A stretch of 64,000 bases of DNA from Glossina fuscipes (lineage: Eukaryota > Arthropoda > Insecta > Diptera > Glossinidae): the NCBI RefSeq assembly GCF_014805625.2, contig NW_023998416.1:31724252-31788251 (forward strand). The letters are read 5' to 3'. Positions 48,601 to 61,066 of the stretch are shown piece by piece. A program made the translations under genes and the position numbers. Below the pieces are notes generated by a model. The model was given only the letters and a program-made list of their open reading frames with translations. It ran no database searches and was not told where the DNA came from. Within the stretch, counting starts at the first letter, position 1; each line of letters opens with the position of its first letter.

Positions 48601-50314
48601 GTGTAACGGATAGCTTTTCATGTGAGGTGTAAACCTGAGCATTTGTTAATTAGCATTTACATTAACATAATGTAGGGCTTAATAGTCCTGGGTGTGTAAA
48701 GAAATTTCGTAAGCAATAAACGTCATAAATATAGACCCGTGGGTTGGCATCCGAGGATAGAACTACTGGTATTAGTGAGCCGATCGGTATTGTTTTTGGA
48801 CCGAATATGGATAAGATCATGACGAAAAACAGGACCAAGATGAGAAGCACCTTTACGCGATTGAAACTTATAGAAAGAAATATGAAAAAAATTGAAGGAA
48901 TTTTTTCGAGATTGCCTCGAGTTTCGGTTCTATTTTGAGTGTGTATGCAAGCTGCAAAACTATATTTTAACCTTGTTCTTAATCGGTTAAGAAATGCTTA
49001 TAACAAACTTCAGCGTTTTATTTTCATTACTGCAACTGTGACGATTCCACGATAATTGTGGGTTGAATTGATCCAATTGGATAGAAACAGTTTTGTTATC
49101 GAAAAAGACTAAATTGACAAAGACGGATGTTGCACGAAGTGTGAAGAGAGTCCTTTTGTGTTGTAACCAAACTACTACATTTGGTACTCTTCTAGCCACT
49201 TTTTATGCAATACTCTCCAGGATACTAAATGAAAAAGAAAATTCTAAGAGTTTAAAAGACTGACGTGTAATTATTAATAATGAAAAAGTCGAAAGTGGAT
49301 GTAATTAATCCGTTACAAGATTTTGATTAACCCATTTAACACCGTATTTTAGTGTTGGTGAGATTTTTCCGTTTATATTGCGCGCATGTCGTCGCGGTTT
49401 ACATATGAACCGAGGTGAACTTCTCTTAAACTCATAAAATTAAACTTAATTTGATTCATTTGACATCACGCTGAATAGTCCACATAAGGATTGGCTTTCA
49501 TTTGCTTTGAATATAATGGTTGATGCCTGACCTAAAAATCTTTTCAGATTTATTAAACACAAAACCTTTTTCACAACTGTATGTTTGTTCGTATGTACGT
49601 GGGTTTGGGTGGATTTATGTACAAAATCTCCCTAAAAAAGAGCGAAGAAAACATGTTCAGTTTATTGGCCACAGATTTGCTTGTGCATACATTTATTGTT
49701 ATTGTAATTGTAGAGATTTTACAATCATTTTGTAACTGTACCAACCTCCAAAAATTAAGCTAAATTTCATTGTTTTCATTTTAACGGCATTGCTGGCTTT
49801 GTTGCGGGGTTTTATACTCATATCCGTATTTTTTTTTTCTCTCTGTTTTTGTTCCTCTCGTTCTTTTACATTTTATTTGCAGTCTGATGTGCTATCATCA
49901 AAATTTATATGAATTTATTGACGATACGGATTTTGTGGTGAATTGAGTGACTAAGCGTACTCTGCTTTATGCAAGAGGATGTAAGTAAAAATGTAAATAA
50001 AAGACCAAAACCAATGCAAACCTGAACAATTTTATGGGAAACTGAACATTAGCTTAAAATATAGTCGGTGGCTGATGTCGACTATCACTGTGACTATGGT
50101 AACCTAAAAAGCAGGCTAATGTAACTAACCATTAATACATACATATACATGTACGTCTATTTGTTCGTGTAGAGTTTCATATTGAGGGTGTGGGTGTCAG
50201 TGTGCTTACAAGCAGACATAACATATACATATATACGTGCAGGAAGACAGACGTATAGATATATGCTTATGCGGAAAATAACAGATCCCACATTTTATGG
50301 CTGACTATTAAAAA

Positions 50315-50346
<32 letters not shown>

Positions 50347-51739
50347 GTGTGCGTGTGGGTATGCCCATATGTAGGCTAATGGTTATGTCGGTTAGTCACT
50401 TAATATGACTATACTCTCTATTGTAATATACACGTATGCGCACTTACATCTAAACGCAACGCTCGCCGGGTTTAAAATTTCCGGGATACATGTTTGTATG
50501 TTTATAACGAAATTTTTGCTCAAATTAAGTTTCTCGCCGGTATTGCACACTTTTTTTATGCATATCTATTGCTATAATGGCTGAATATCAATTACAGTGA
50601 TAAGTGGCATAGAGACTGGCCTTAATTTATCAACAACATGTGGCCAGATAATGCATTTAATAAAATGAATGAAGAAATGTTTAAGATAAGCGTAAATAGA
50701 CTTTCCAGGAAAATCAAGAAAGCTTTGAAACATATTTTCTTATTTAGAACGGGAGACGTTACGTCTGCTAAATTCATTATATAACCAAACGTAAGGCAAG
50801 TTAATGCTGGTGGCGGATGAAAATAGTTTAGATACTTATCTGCTAGAAAGCAAGTTGAAATATTAAATTCGGTCAATGCCGACCATTAAAAATCCTTTTC
50901 TCAAAACTGTCGTCGTAAAATTATGAAACAATTTTTCGCTACCACATAAAGACATCATTTTCGTGCGACCTTTATGTGGGAAGAAATCGAAGAGATAGAC
51001 CGAATTTGTATAAATTATTATAACAAAGTACTATTCTGAGGCTGATTTTCATCGTAACGCATTGCAAGCTGAATTTTGCTGCAAATTTCCATATAAATGC
51101 GCCGTTATATGCGGAGAAGTCGCCAAAGTTACGTAAACCAGTACATTTTAAAGAGGCTTGTGCATGGATCAAAATATGTCATTGAAGCAAATTTCATCAA
51201 AATTTTTTGAAAATTTCTGCTTGAACGCAAAAGTAACGTACATGGACTAACATCGCATAGACAGGATTAGATCGATTCAGAAATAATTCTGAAGGGATGA
51301 CGCAATAAACGAATTATATAATAAAACGCATGTCTATGTTAAGTCGTCCTAAGTGTTAGATGATAGTACATTGATCAAGAGTACATGGAAACCCTAAGCA
51401 ATACTAACCAAAATTCAATTTTTAGAACACGTCAACACACAAGCGACCCCGGTTGAAATTTCAACACATTTGATATCTTTGCTTACGAGCTTCATCGTTT
51501 TTTGTGGTGCTACCTTTGTTCACTTCAAAACCATTAAAATTAGCTAACTTTCTGTATCGACCAAGCCTTGCTTTTTGATTAGAAATAAATCTTATCTACA
51601 TTTAGCATTGGCTTGAACAGTGTTATGTAAATTTTTATTGTTGCATGTTTGGGGATTTTAAACGAGATCATACGGAGGCTGTTGATGCTGAATACGTCGA
51701 TTCCGAAAATTATTCTTGATAATTAAAAAATAAAGTTGC

Positions 51740-52140
51740 AAGAGGCAGCTGACATGACGAAATGGTTTTCCAAACGGGCATCACATTTAGTCACGGTGGG
51801 ATGAAACGCAACGTCGCAAGTCAATGGCCGCAATGGAATTGAAGTTCGAGCTAGCGCTGCCCAAGATCTGAGCCTCAACGAGGGTTATCTATTTGCAAAT
51901 TCTAAAAGAACATTTCAGGGAAGAGGTTTTAGATCATATAATGAAGTCATTGTGGAAACTGAACCGTATTTTGAACATCTCGGCAGGTCGTTTTATAAGA
52001 ACGGGGTGGAAATGCTAGAGATGTGTTTGACTGCTAATGTCGCTTTTCGATGAGATTATGTTGATGACTAAAGTCGAATTTTACAAAAAAAAAAAAAATG
52101 TTTTTCTTATCTAGGCCCGGAAATAATTAACTTTCGTTTG
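51740..52140 (+). mobile_element. Mariner (irritans-like) 3' relic, broken
   Basis: The C-terminal end of a mariner transposase is readable across frame breaks: RGFRSYNEVIVETEPYFE, then GRSFYKNGVEMLE, then DYVDD before a stop, in the usual order. After the stop and a poly(A) run the sequence TTTTTCTTATCTAGGCCCGG resembles the 3' terminal inverted repeat of irritans-group mariners. The N-terminal DNA-binding part and the first catalytic residues were not found. The remainder carries stops and shifts. It is a 5'-truncated, inactive copy. Confidence 0.65.
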
Positions 52141-52379
52141 TACGTCCGTGCAAACTTAAAGTATGTTCACACGATATAAGCTCTTTAGAATTTACTCCTT
52201 TCCACTACCAATTTTCTGCTCTTTTTACCTATCATTAATTAATTAATTAATAATTTCCGACATTAGACGACTCAATATCGACATTTAGTCGACATACGAG
52301 TGCAAAAGGTTAACATAAACTCAGGTAGTCACAGGTATCGTAAGAAACCGTCGATGAGTGAGAGAAGTGAAAATTTGCT

Positions 52380-52389
52380 NNNNNNNNNN
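52380..52389. other. Assembly gap (10 N) flanked by a 46-bp direct duplication
   Basis: Positions 52334-52379 and 52390-52435 are the same 46 bases with one mismatch (TCGATGAG against TCGTTGAG). They lie directly on either side of the N run. The simplest reading is that two overlapping contig ends were joined with a placeholder gap instead of being merged. Confidence 0.9.
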
Positions 52390-52435
52390 GGTATCGTAAG
52401 AAACCGTCGTTGAGTGAGAGAAGTGAAAATTTGCT

Positions 52436-53277
52436 TTCTACTTAATGGAAAAACCGAAAGTGGGTTTTCGCGGCAGTTTGACCCGCACTTATTCGAAGGA
52501 AAGTACATGACGACGAGCGAAATACCGTATCGCTGTAGCATCTTAAAAGTCAATTCCTCGTTGCGATGAGCTGGAAACAAAGTAATTTCCTGCCTACATA
52601 TTTTAAATACATGTACTGTAAAGAAAAGTCCATCCAAGCTTATTAAACGACTAAGAACAGCAGGTGATAATGATAAAAGCTTTTTATAACTTTTTTTCTT
52701 GTTTTTGTAAAATAAATTGCATTGAATGCATAGACGAACCGATATTGTACTCGTATCGAAGTAAAGCTTTGCTAAGGAAATCACTGGGATGATGTCTGAT
52801 AATCACTTGCAGATGAAGTGTCAATGGCAGTTGGATTATAAGGTTTTATAAGTTCCTTAACACCTCAATATAAATGTTTGAATTGAAACAGAGTTAAGCC
52901 TTTTGGTTTACATTTATACGAGTTATATAAATAATTGTTTTACTTTATTCGAATATTTTGTTTTTTTTTTTTTACATTTTATTATAACATTAAATTTTAA
53001 GCATTTTTGGTTTTGTCTTTTCGTATATTTTTTTTTTATAACTTTTAAATCGTCCTTTGGCATCAAATATTTTAATTTTATATGTATTTGTAAATATACA
53101 TATATGTATATTTAATTTTCATCAATAAATCAGTAGCTTGCTAAACTTTTTGAGTAGAAACTATGACATAATAATACTTTTATATAAAAATTTCATTTCA
53201 CTTTTTATGACATTGAAGAGCATGACGAAGAGGAATGAATGAAATGAGAAATGAATTATGCTTTTATAGAGATAGAA

Positions 53278-53310
<33 letters not shown>

Positions 53311-53994
53311 GAGAAAATTCTGCTTAAATATTAATAATAACGTTTTTATTCATACATAATATATAATTGGCCACAGATTGATTTCAATTTTTATTCTTTC
53401 AAAATAATTGTTTAATATTTAATTTAATTAACGTTTTATTGCATTTTATCGTTATATAATGGTTTTAATAATTTTCTTTTTTTTTATGTATAAGTATTTA
53501 TATAAAAAAATGTTTTATTTAGGGATGAATTTATTTTTAAGTGAAAAATTTGAACTTAACGTGGTTTTCTATATAAAGCACTTTATTGGAAATCAGGTCT
53601 TTCAACGCACGACAAAATAAAAAAAAAAAATAATAATAATAATAATAAATCAGCGATAATTACTAAAATCTAAGAATGATTTTCAATTAAAAAAAAAAAA
53701 AACAAAATAAAAATCTTATGAATTAAAAAAATGTTCCTTAAATATTATTCATTACGTAGCCATCAATTATTTTCATTAAATCCTGGCTATGCTTAGAGAT
53801 TAAACTTAAAAAAAAATAAAAAACTGTGTACAAAGTTGCAAAAGAAACTGCGAGAGGGGAGGTAAAGATGTATAGAAAGTTGTGAACGAGAAAAGAAGAA
53901 ACAAAAAAAAAAAAAAAACAACACTTCTGACAAAATTAAAAGCAAACACTTGAACTAAAACGGTTTCGAAAGTGTTTCCACAAAAGACCCTCAT
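52436..53994. other. AT-rich tail region downstream of the Ig/FN3 gene
   Basis: This interval probably includes the minus-strand 3' UTR of the fipi-like gene, since its stop is at 53995. It has long T/A runs, an (AAT)n at about 53627-53648 and a (GA)n at 53277-53315. No supportable coding exon. Confidence 0.4.
53277..53315. repeat. (GA)n microsatellite
   Basis: About 39 bp of almost pure GA dinucleotide with one GGGA interruption. Confidence 0.9.
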
Positions 53995-56900
53995 TTAAAG
54001 TGACAAACTTGTACAACTTCCGGTGACAAGTTGCAGCAGCAGCTGCTGCTTTTGCTGTGCTCTGCAACCGAACGCTAAATTCTTGCTAAAATGCAAAGAC
54101 ATTACAGCAAAGCCCAACAACCAATGCTTGGCAGTGTAGAACGACGTTAGCGAGGTGGCTGAGTTAGCATTAGCAGGGGTAAGTGATAGTGTATGGAATT
54201 TTTCAACTTTTGTCCAATCACTATAGCCGGCCAAATTACGAGAAGCAGCACGCACCAAATATGAAGTGTTGGCTTCCAGATTGCTGATGAGAAAAGTGGC
54301 GCCTAAAAAATACAAGGAAACTATGTAAGAAAATTCTGTTCGCTGTAGGTCGAATCTTTTTCTCCCCTATTGTCGGATATCGGTCGTCAAGCTTTGATAA
54401 AAGAAATGCGAAACAAATTTGTTGGTACTAGACGCATCATAGAGCCTATTGAAGACAATTTTGCATTGAATTTGATTTTTAATTTTGGGTCTAAGAAATC
54501 ATTTAATAAGGTTGTAGGATGACATATAGATTTGAAACGACTATTGACGAGCCCATGTAGCACTGTCCATTACCACTGATTTTTTGATAATACCATTTTT
54601 CAAGCGAAATGACAATTAGTTGCCAAGTTACGCTTGCTTCACGGACGGCACACATAAAAATTCAAATTTTGTACTGTTTTACGGAGACATCGAAGTGACG
54701 ATAGTCCATATTGATTGAGGCTTGTGCGTTTGTTTTTTTTTTCTTAAAATTTTTGCTGTAAGCCCAGCTTTGTAACTTTAAGCTTTTCCTTTACAAATTT
54801 CTCCAAGTGTTACTAATTAAATGACAAACTTAGTATACCTGTTACACCTTGAATATTAGACAAAACAAGAAAAAAAAAAAAAGATTATAAAAACTACGTC
54901 GGCTGCTTGTCAATAGTTTTTATGACATTCACACAATTTTTGTCATTTATTCGTTTGCCACTTACCCTCTTCGTAGGCGAATTCTTTACGTTTGGCATTT
55001 GTCCATTTACCCAAATCCTTTTTGAATTCCAATTCAGTCATATACTCAATACGATAGCCGGTAACTTTCATTAAAGGATCGGCTACATCACTAGAGCGTG
55101 GATGATTAACCACAATGTCAAAGGTATTGGAATTGTAGCCCCGTAATTGCATGTCCTTCGGTGTCGGTGGCTTTTCACCTCTTTTCAAAATCAAAGCACG
55201 TTCGATGCTGCCCAAATGATTTTTAACTTTGCATTTGTAAACGTTGAAAACATCTTCATTATCGACTCTAATATGCAATGTCGATACGTAATTTCCACTC
55301 TCAATTCTATAGTGCTTGTCATTATGTATTTGCTTTTTGCTACGATACCAACTGAAATTGGCCGGCGGCTCAGCAATTGCTTCGCACTTTAAAGTGGTCG
55401 TGCCATTGATGAAAGTGTATCTCTCCTTCACTACATTCATATAAGTCCAAATGGGTTTATCTATTTATAAAAGAAGACATTCGTTGAGCTACGAGTGAAA
55501 CAAGGCAGGTATACGTAAATTCGCACAAAACATACATACTTTCAATAAATTACTAAAGTTTTTCAATTCGTAATGAATTTCAGAGTCAAACTTTTTCTTA
55601 TAATTCGTTCAAGTATTAATGTTGTTTTTTTTTGTTATTCATTTATGTGTTTCGGAAATAAAACTTTCTTAATTAACACTGAAATCAATGCTGCCGGGGA
55701 AGAAAGCGAAACAAAGTCTTGTGCCGGTACTCTTCAAAACAGATGAAGTATTATTTTTCTTCGTTTTCTCGAAACTTGTCAATATCGAGTAAATGGAAAA
55801 TACACTCTTGAAACTTATGGTTACATTGATTGTTTAGATTGCTTTAGTCAATACTTGTGCTGATGGAATATTTCGACACCTTTTCTCTGCTTCAAGAAGG
55901 TGCAGAAAATTCTCAATGAAAGCAAAAACCGATAAGTAGTTGTTAAGGGCATATTTCAGAGAAGTTTCAACAACTTTTAGCCAATCATTATTCCTTTGAA
56001 ATGCAACCATTGATATTCAATTATACCGAATAACGTCATTGATGGTTAATAAAAATGAATTTGAAAATTCATTTTATTATTTACTACGCTAAGCGCGCAG
56101 CTGCTATTTTTCAAATTTGGATTGGATTGGACTGCGTTTTCATCACAGTTTGTAATTTTTTTTTTTTAGCTTAACACAAGTAACAAGTGATAATAGGAGC
56201 TAAAGATTCGGATTGACAGTTCACTATGAACAATCTTAGTAGTAGTAAGGCTTTAGTGTTGTTAATACCGAATTCTAACTTTAGTCACCCGTTCTTCTTC
56301 TCAACTCTGTTAAAGGTCTTTCCATCAAAGACACTTTGGAAAATGCTCAAAGATGAGAACTGTGTGGAGGACATGTGGAGCACTTATTTACAAGAAATTT
56401 ATTTCATTTTCTTAATTTTCATATATGTTTGGTTTTGATTTTTCACATTTAGAAAAGCGAATCGGAAAGCAATAAATGTACTACAGCGGAGTTTAGTGAA
56501 TTTAGCTATCAATGATGCTAAAACGATAACAAGTTTGGAAAGATATTTGCGATGTCCAAAATAAGCCAATTACATCATGCAAAATTTACGATAGTTGGCA
56601 ATTGTTTTTCTAACACTTTTCTTAACGGCTTAAAGGATCTCTTCGATAATGCGGAATGCTGCCCAAAATGGTTTTTAGGGATCGAATTCCTCACAGCTCA
56701 AAGAGTAGATTTCTTTTCAATTCAAAATTCACCGACCCACCTACTTTAATAAAGGATGTGTATTTTTTTAACTGTTTAATTTTAATCGGTACTTTAATAA
56801 GTTTTTTTTCCAAAAATTGTATTTTTTTCTCGAAATTCGACGCCATCTTTATAAATAAAGCAATCACTCCGTTTTTAAAAAAGAAAAAAAAAAGCTTTTT

Positions 56901-59900
56901 TTGAAACAACTCACGTTTTACCTTACGTGCCACCGTAGCATCTTTAAAAATCGAGAAAAAATCCAATCGTAAGTACATCCTCAACGAATGTGCAAACATA
57001 CGGATACGTTGGTTAGTTTTACGAAAGCAAATTCAGACGAATTAAGCTTATAAGGCTTTTGCCGTTATGTACAAAGTAAAATAATCCCCCAAAAATTTAG
57101 AATAGTAGTATCATACCATAGTAGTATATAGCCTTTGAGAATGACGAGTTTGCAATAAGTAAAAAAATCGGCGAACTCTTTACACGACAGAGAGGTCTTG
57201 TTTTCAATACACAAGTTATGATGAGAATTGGTCCTTAGTTGCAGGTATAATACGGTGATGGTCAGAAAAGAACCGTGTAAGGGGAGGAAATAGGTAATGG
57301 GGCCGCAGCCAAGTGGTCATGTGCCTAACAGGCAAAAGTTATGCCTTTATCGAGCAAACACTCACTAAATCTATGACCAACCATGGATAGTTAAACAGCT
57401 CGGAGATTTTAACCCTTGATAATCGCGACTCTTATCTACTCGACTATGCCGCAATGTGAGCTTTAAACATTGATCATATTAATCCAAGCAGTAGCTACCG
57501 ATACTCGACCACAATAAGCTTTGGCCATCGTTAAAAAGCAAAGCTCCTTTCTTTTGGTTTTAGCCTTGAGAAAATTTGTGCAAATCAAAATGATCATTTC
57601 GCACTTTGGTTAACGCCCCCTTAAATATCTGCATTCTTGTTGCGAAGAAGAATACTTCGAGAGCGTAAGGTAAGTAACCAAGTACTTAGTTAATATGAAA
57701 AACTCTTTGAAAAAGCTTGAACTGAGTTGAGCCGTAGAAAGAACTGAGGAAAGAGATATTGTGGCTTTAACAACTGAACGTTCACTATAGGTGCGACTAT
57801 ATATGTCATACTAAACCGAGATGTGAATCCGCAAACTCCGCTGGCTTAGTATATGCGATTCTTATCTATTCGTGAAAAGCTAGCCTCTATACGGCAACAG
57901 AGAAGAGTTTTCTGTATTTTATCGCGAAAAAAGGATGCATTCCGTCCCCTTCCATGTAAGGGATCCCATAAAAAGCAGACGTTTTGCACGGAAACAAGGT
58001 TATTGATATTTTATGCTTTCCGAGAGATTATCTCTTATCTATTTTTTATCTTTTCTCATTCGTTTTTGCGCTGCATCTTCCGTTTGAACACATTTTTACA
58101 ATATTTGTTTTGCTAAATGATTTTAAGAAACTTAAGCGAAGGCTAATAAAAAATAATTTCAAATTTGTTAAGTTAAATAAATAGAATCGCTTAAAATCTA
58201 TTTAAGAAAAAAAAAAAAAAAGAAGAGAGCATAGCAAAAGAAAAATACCAGAGAAACTTTCAATTTAAAAACTATTAAGCTGCTTTTACAAAATTGTTTG
58301 ATTTATATATAACCCTGTGCGGATTTAAATTTCATTTAGAGGAACCAAATATCTGAAATATACGTGGATGTATGAAATTACGTTGCATATATAAGGAAAA
58401 AGAGAAAAGCGTCTGACTATCACGTAAGGTATATGTACAGATATGTATATATTTTAGCAAATGTTTTTATGTGCCAACGCCAATCCACACATAACTATAA
58501 TCTACTCAGAAACACATCATCGAGTATCGAATAGAAAAATGATTGAAAAAAGGAAGGCAAACGAATAGAACGTAGAAGAAGAAGAGGAAGAAAAAAAAAG
58601 AGAAATCAAAATGCGAAACTGTACAAAAAGATATCAAATCATACTCACGTTCGATTTTTAACAGTACGGTGCGCTCTTGCATATCTGATGCAATAGGATT
58701 GACTTGATAAGCACGACACGTATACTCGCCGGTATCATTTTGTGTAACCGAATTGATGAGCAATCCATCAGCTAAAATCCGGAATTTCGTTGAATTTGCT
58801 GCCGAATTTGTTATAGAAAATAGAAATTTTAAAAACAAGAAATTGTATTCATGTTAAGGCGAATCATTCGTATTCACTACACTAATTTTATTTGTCGCTT
58901 GACGGGGTTTTTGTTGAAATTTAAATTAAATTTCAGGTCAAATTGATTTGCTGTAGGAGTCGTTTAGCTTAATAGTTATACAAGTCCTTTTTTTAACTTG
59001 TTCGCTACTAACCGTCACATATATGTTGCACAGTCGTATTTGATCACATGTTTGCGTCAGTTTAAATGAAGACTTGTTTTACTTTTTTAGAATGCTCTGA
59101 GTACACATACGTAAAATCTATTCCAACTCATGTCATGTATTCACGAAAAGAATCATGGGCTTGTGATGGACGCTTTCGACAGGATACTCTCGTAGCGAAA
59201 GGGTTAAGCGGATTCCGCGGACTACTTTAATATTTTCTCTTCGGCATTGCGTTTTGATTTGTAAATAAGTCAATGCTAATCCATTCAGCATATACGCATA
59301 AACGGAGCTCTATTTGAAGGTTAATGAACGCAAGTAAGTTTAAAAAATTCTAGCTGCCACAGCTTCATGGACCTCGATCTTTGGTTACCATATAAATAAT
59401 TATTTGCTAAGCTTTAGATGACTCGAGGCTAGCTGTAGTTCAATGCTGCGAAGAAAAGTAGCAGACATATATGGACTGACATAGCTAATTCGCCCGAAAA
59501 ATTCTTTGTTGGTTAACAAAATATAAGGTTTCTGCCAACTATTTCTGCTTCCCTTTTAACAAGTAAAATGTCAAAATTACTCTGATATCTCATGTTTCGA
59601 TTTAAAGATGAGAAAGAAAATAAAATAAGCTATCGTTAAAATCAAAGGTTAGAGATGATATATGAAATTTGCTCTTACCAAAGGATGACTTACTTTCTAA
59701 TGTAATTGGTTGGCCGTTATAATGCCAGGTTACATTTGGTTGTGGTTCGCCCTTCACTTCACACAAAATCGTAGCATTGGTGCCTTCTTTTACCGTTAGT
59801 ATGGTGGTGTTCTCAGTGAAGGTAATTTTCTCTACAAAAAAAAAAAAAAAAAAAAAAATCACATGAAGATCGAAAAGAAAAGCTTGTTATTTATTTATGT

Positions 59901-60599
59901 GCTGGCACTTATTTTTTCCTTACTTCCTCTTCTCTTTCGATTTTTATGGTGTGTATGTGTTCGTTCAATTAGTGCTCTTCTTTATTTTTTGCAATTATTA
60001 TTATTATTTTTTATTTTTTTTGCTCTCTTATTCTATGGCATTACTATTGTTTTCTTTTTTCACTTACGATAGACTATTAAATTGAACGGCTTAGAGGCTT
60101 TGTCGCCACCCCCGGCATGCTCGCACGACCAGTCGCCTTTGTCCGCTAACGAAATGTGCATAAACACTAATTTTACATCGTCTGCAACAAGGAGAAAAAC
60201 GATAATAAAAACAAATGCAAAGGTGAAGTAAGGACAACGTTGTGGACAATAAATTGTGAGATTGAACGACGCCATGACGTTAACAATGCTATTAAAAGCG
60301 TATTAAGCGAGCTTTGCAGTCAAACATTGCGTTTTAATGCGATCGTAAATGTTCTAAAATTAATTATCAGTTTTTACCTGATGTCGGACTAGCTTCAATG
60401 TGTATCCGTCCTTTGTGTTCTTTGATAATATCACCTTTTGGCGATTTCCAATGGACTTTCGTGTCCGCCAAAGTATTGCGACATAACACAATAAGCGATT
60501 CATTGGTATAACGTACCACTGTATGATCGGAGGGTATTAGTCTTAAGCCATCAGTCTCATTTCCATTTTCATGGTGACTGCTACTGCCCGCAACGAAGG
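53995..60599 (-). CDS. fipi: Ig-Ig-Ig-FN3 cell-surface protein, fipi-like, first exon missing
   Basis: Minus-strand exons: 60599-60378, 60181-60068, 59831-59694, 58798-58649, 55460-54966 and 54302-53995 (stop TAA at 53995-53997). All internal junctions are phase 1 with GT-AG sites. Ig1 (LIVLCRNTL ... GDWSCEHAG) spans exons 1-2 of this list. Ig2 (ATILCEVKG, NVTWHYNG ... GEYTCRAYQ) spans exons 3-4. Ig3 (TLKCEAIAE, FSWYRSKK ... VYKCKVKN) and the start of FN3 are in the 495-nt exon. FN3 ends in the last exon (ISNLEANTSYLVRAASRNLA). Each Ig has both cysteines and the core tryptophan. The tail has a hydrophobic stretch (HWLLGFAVMSLHF) and a Q/L-rich end, so membrane attachment is uncertain. Drosophila fipi (factor of interpulse interval, CG15630) is a neuronal Ig/FN3 adhesion-type protein affecting courtship song. 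About 475 residues are seen; the signal-peptide exon is upstream and not identified. Confidence 0.85.
55461..58648 (-). other. 3.2-kb intron between Ig2 and Ig3 of the fipi-like gene
   Basis: This is the longest intron of the gene within the window. It has no supportable exon on either strand. A weak tRNA-like or repeat-like stretch sits near 57300-57450 (GCAGCCAAGTGGTCATGTGCC). Poly(A) and poly(T) runs are common. Confidence 0.5.
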
Positions 60600-61035
60600 C
60601 TAATATGCAAAGAATAGGAGAAATAAGACAAAAACAAAGTTTAGCTATGTAGTTATTATCAAAACATAAATATCTCTTTTGCACGGTCGTAATAAGATAT
60701 CAAGAGCAATGGAAACAAACGAAAGAAAGTATTCTCATAAACTAACCATAAACTGTACACTTTGGCATAAACTTACATTCTTATAATCTATACGATTTGC
60801 TAAAATAAACCTACTTTTTAAATTTCATTTGAAAACTTTTTTGAGAGTTTTTGGTAACTTCTTCTTATGCTGTATACGCTATATATACATACCATTTACG
60901 ACAAGGCTGCTAAAAACCAAAGTTATTTCTATTTCAAAAAAAAACTTTCTTTCTTTTTTTTAAAGAGTCTGTGCAAAACAGAATTCTAAACTAAAGCAAC
61001 GTACTATAACAATTTTTTCTTTAAGTACATATTCG

Positions 61036-61066
<31 letters not shown>

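Larger units (their letters stand above)
46451..51740. other. Intergenic stretch, 3' UTR then repeats
   Basis: The first few hundred bases are probably the 3' UTR of the coiled-coil gene. Beyond that there is no supportable exon. Features noted are a tRNA-like segment near 47223-47300, a dispersed-repeat copy at about 48140-48600, a short (TA)n at about 50326-50346, and a repeat remnant at about 51240-51300 with CATAGACAGGATTAGATCGA. Confidence 0.45.

Noticed and set aside
49072..49081. TCCAATTGGA palindrome, matching the Insensitive-type BEN binding consensus as I recall it
   Set aside because: A single 10-bp match in 64 kb of AT-rich DNA is near chance expectation, and it is 6 kb away from the BEN gene in a repeat-rich region.
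52329..52784. 151-codon minus-strand ORF crossing the N gap
   Set aside because: It depends on unknown bases and on the duplicated contig end. No domain is visible.
57300..57450. Second tRNA-like segment in the fipi-like intron
   Set aside because: Only a loose A-box-like word is present; no B box at the right distance and no stems.
60600..60684. Signal-peptide-like stretch (KLCFCLISPILCILAF) ahead of Ig1 of the fipi-like gene
   Set aside because: The frame has no ATG (only GTG) and the DNA is a polypyrimidine tract ending in TATTAG. It reads as the intron end; a true signal exon should lie further upstream.
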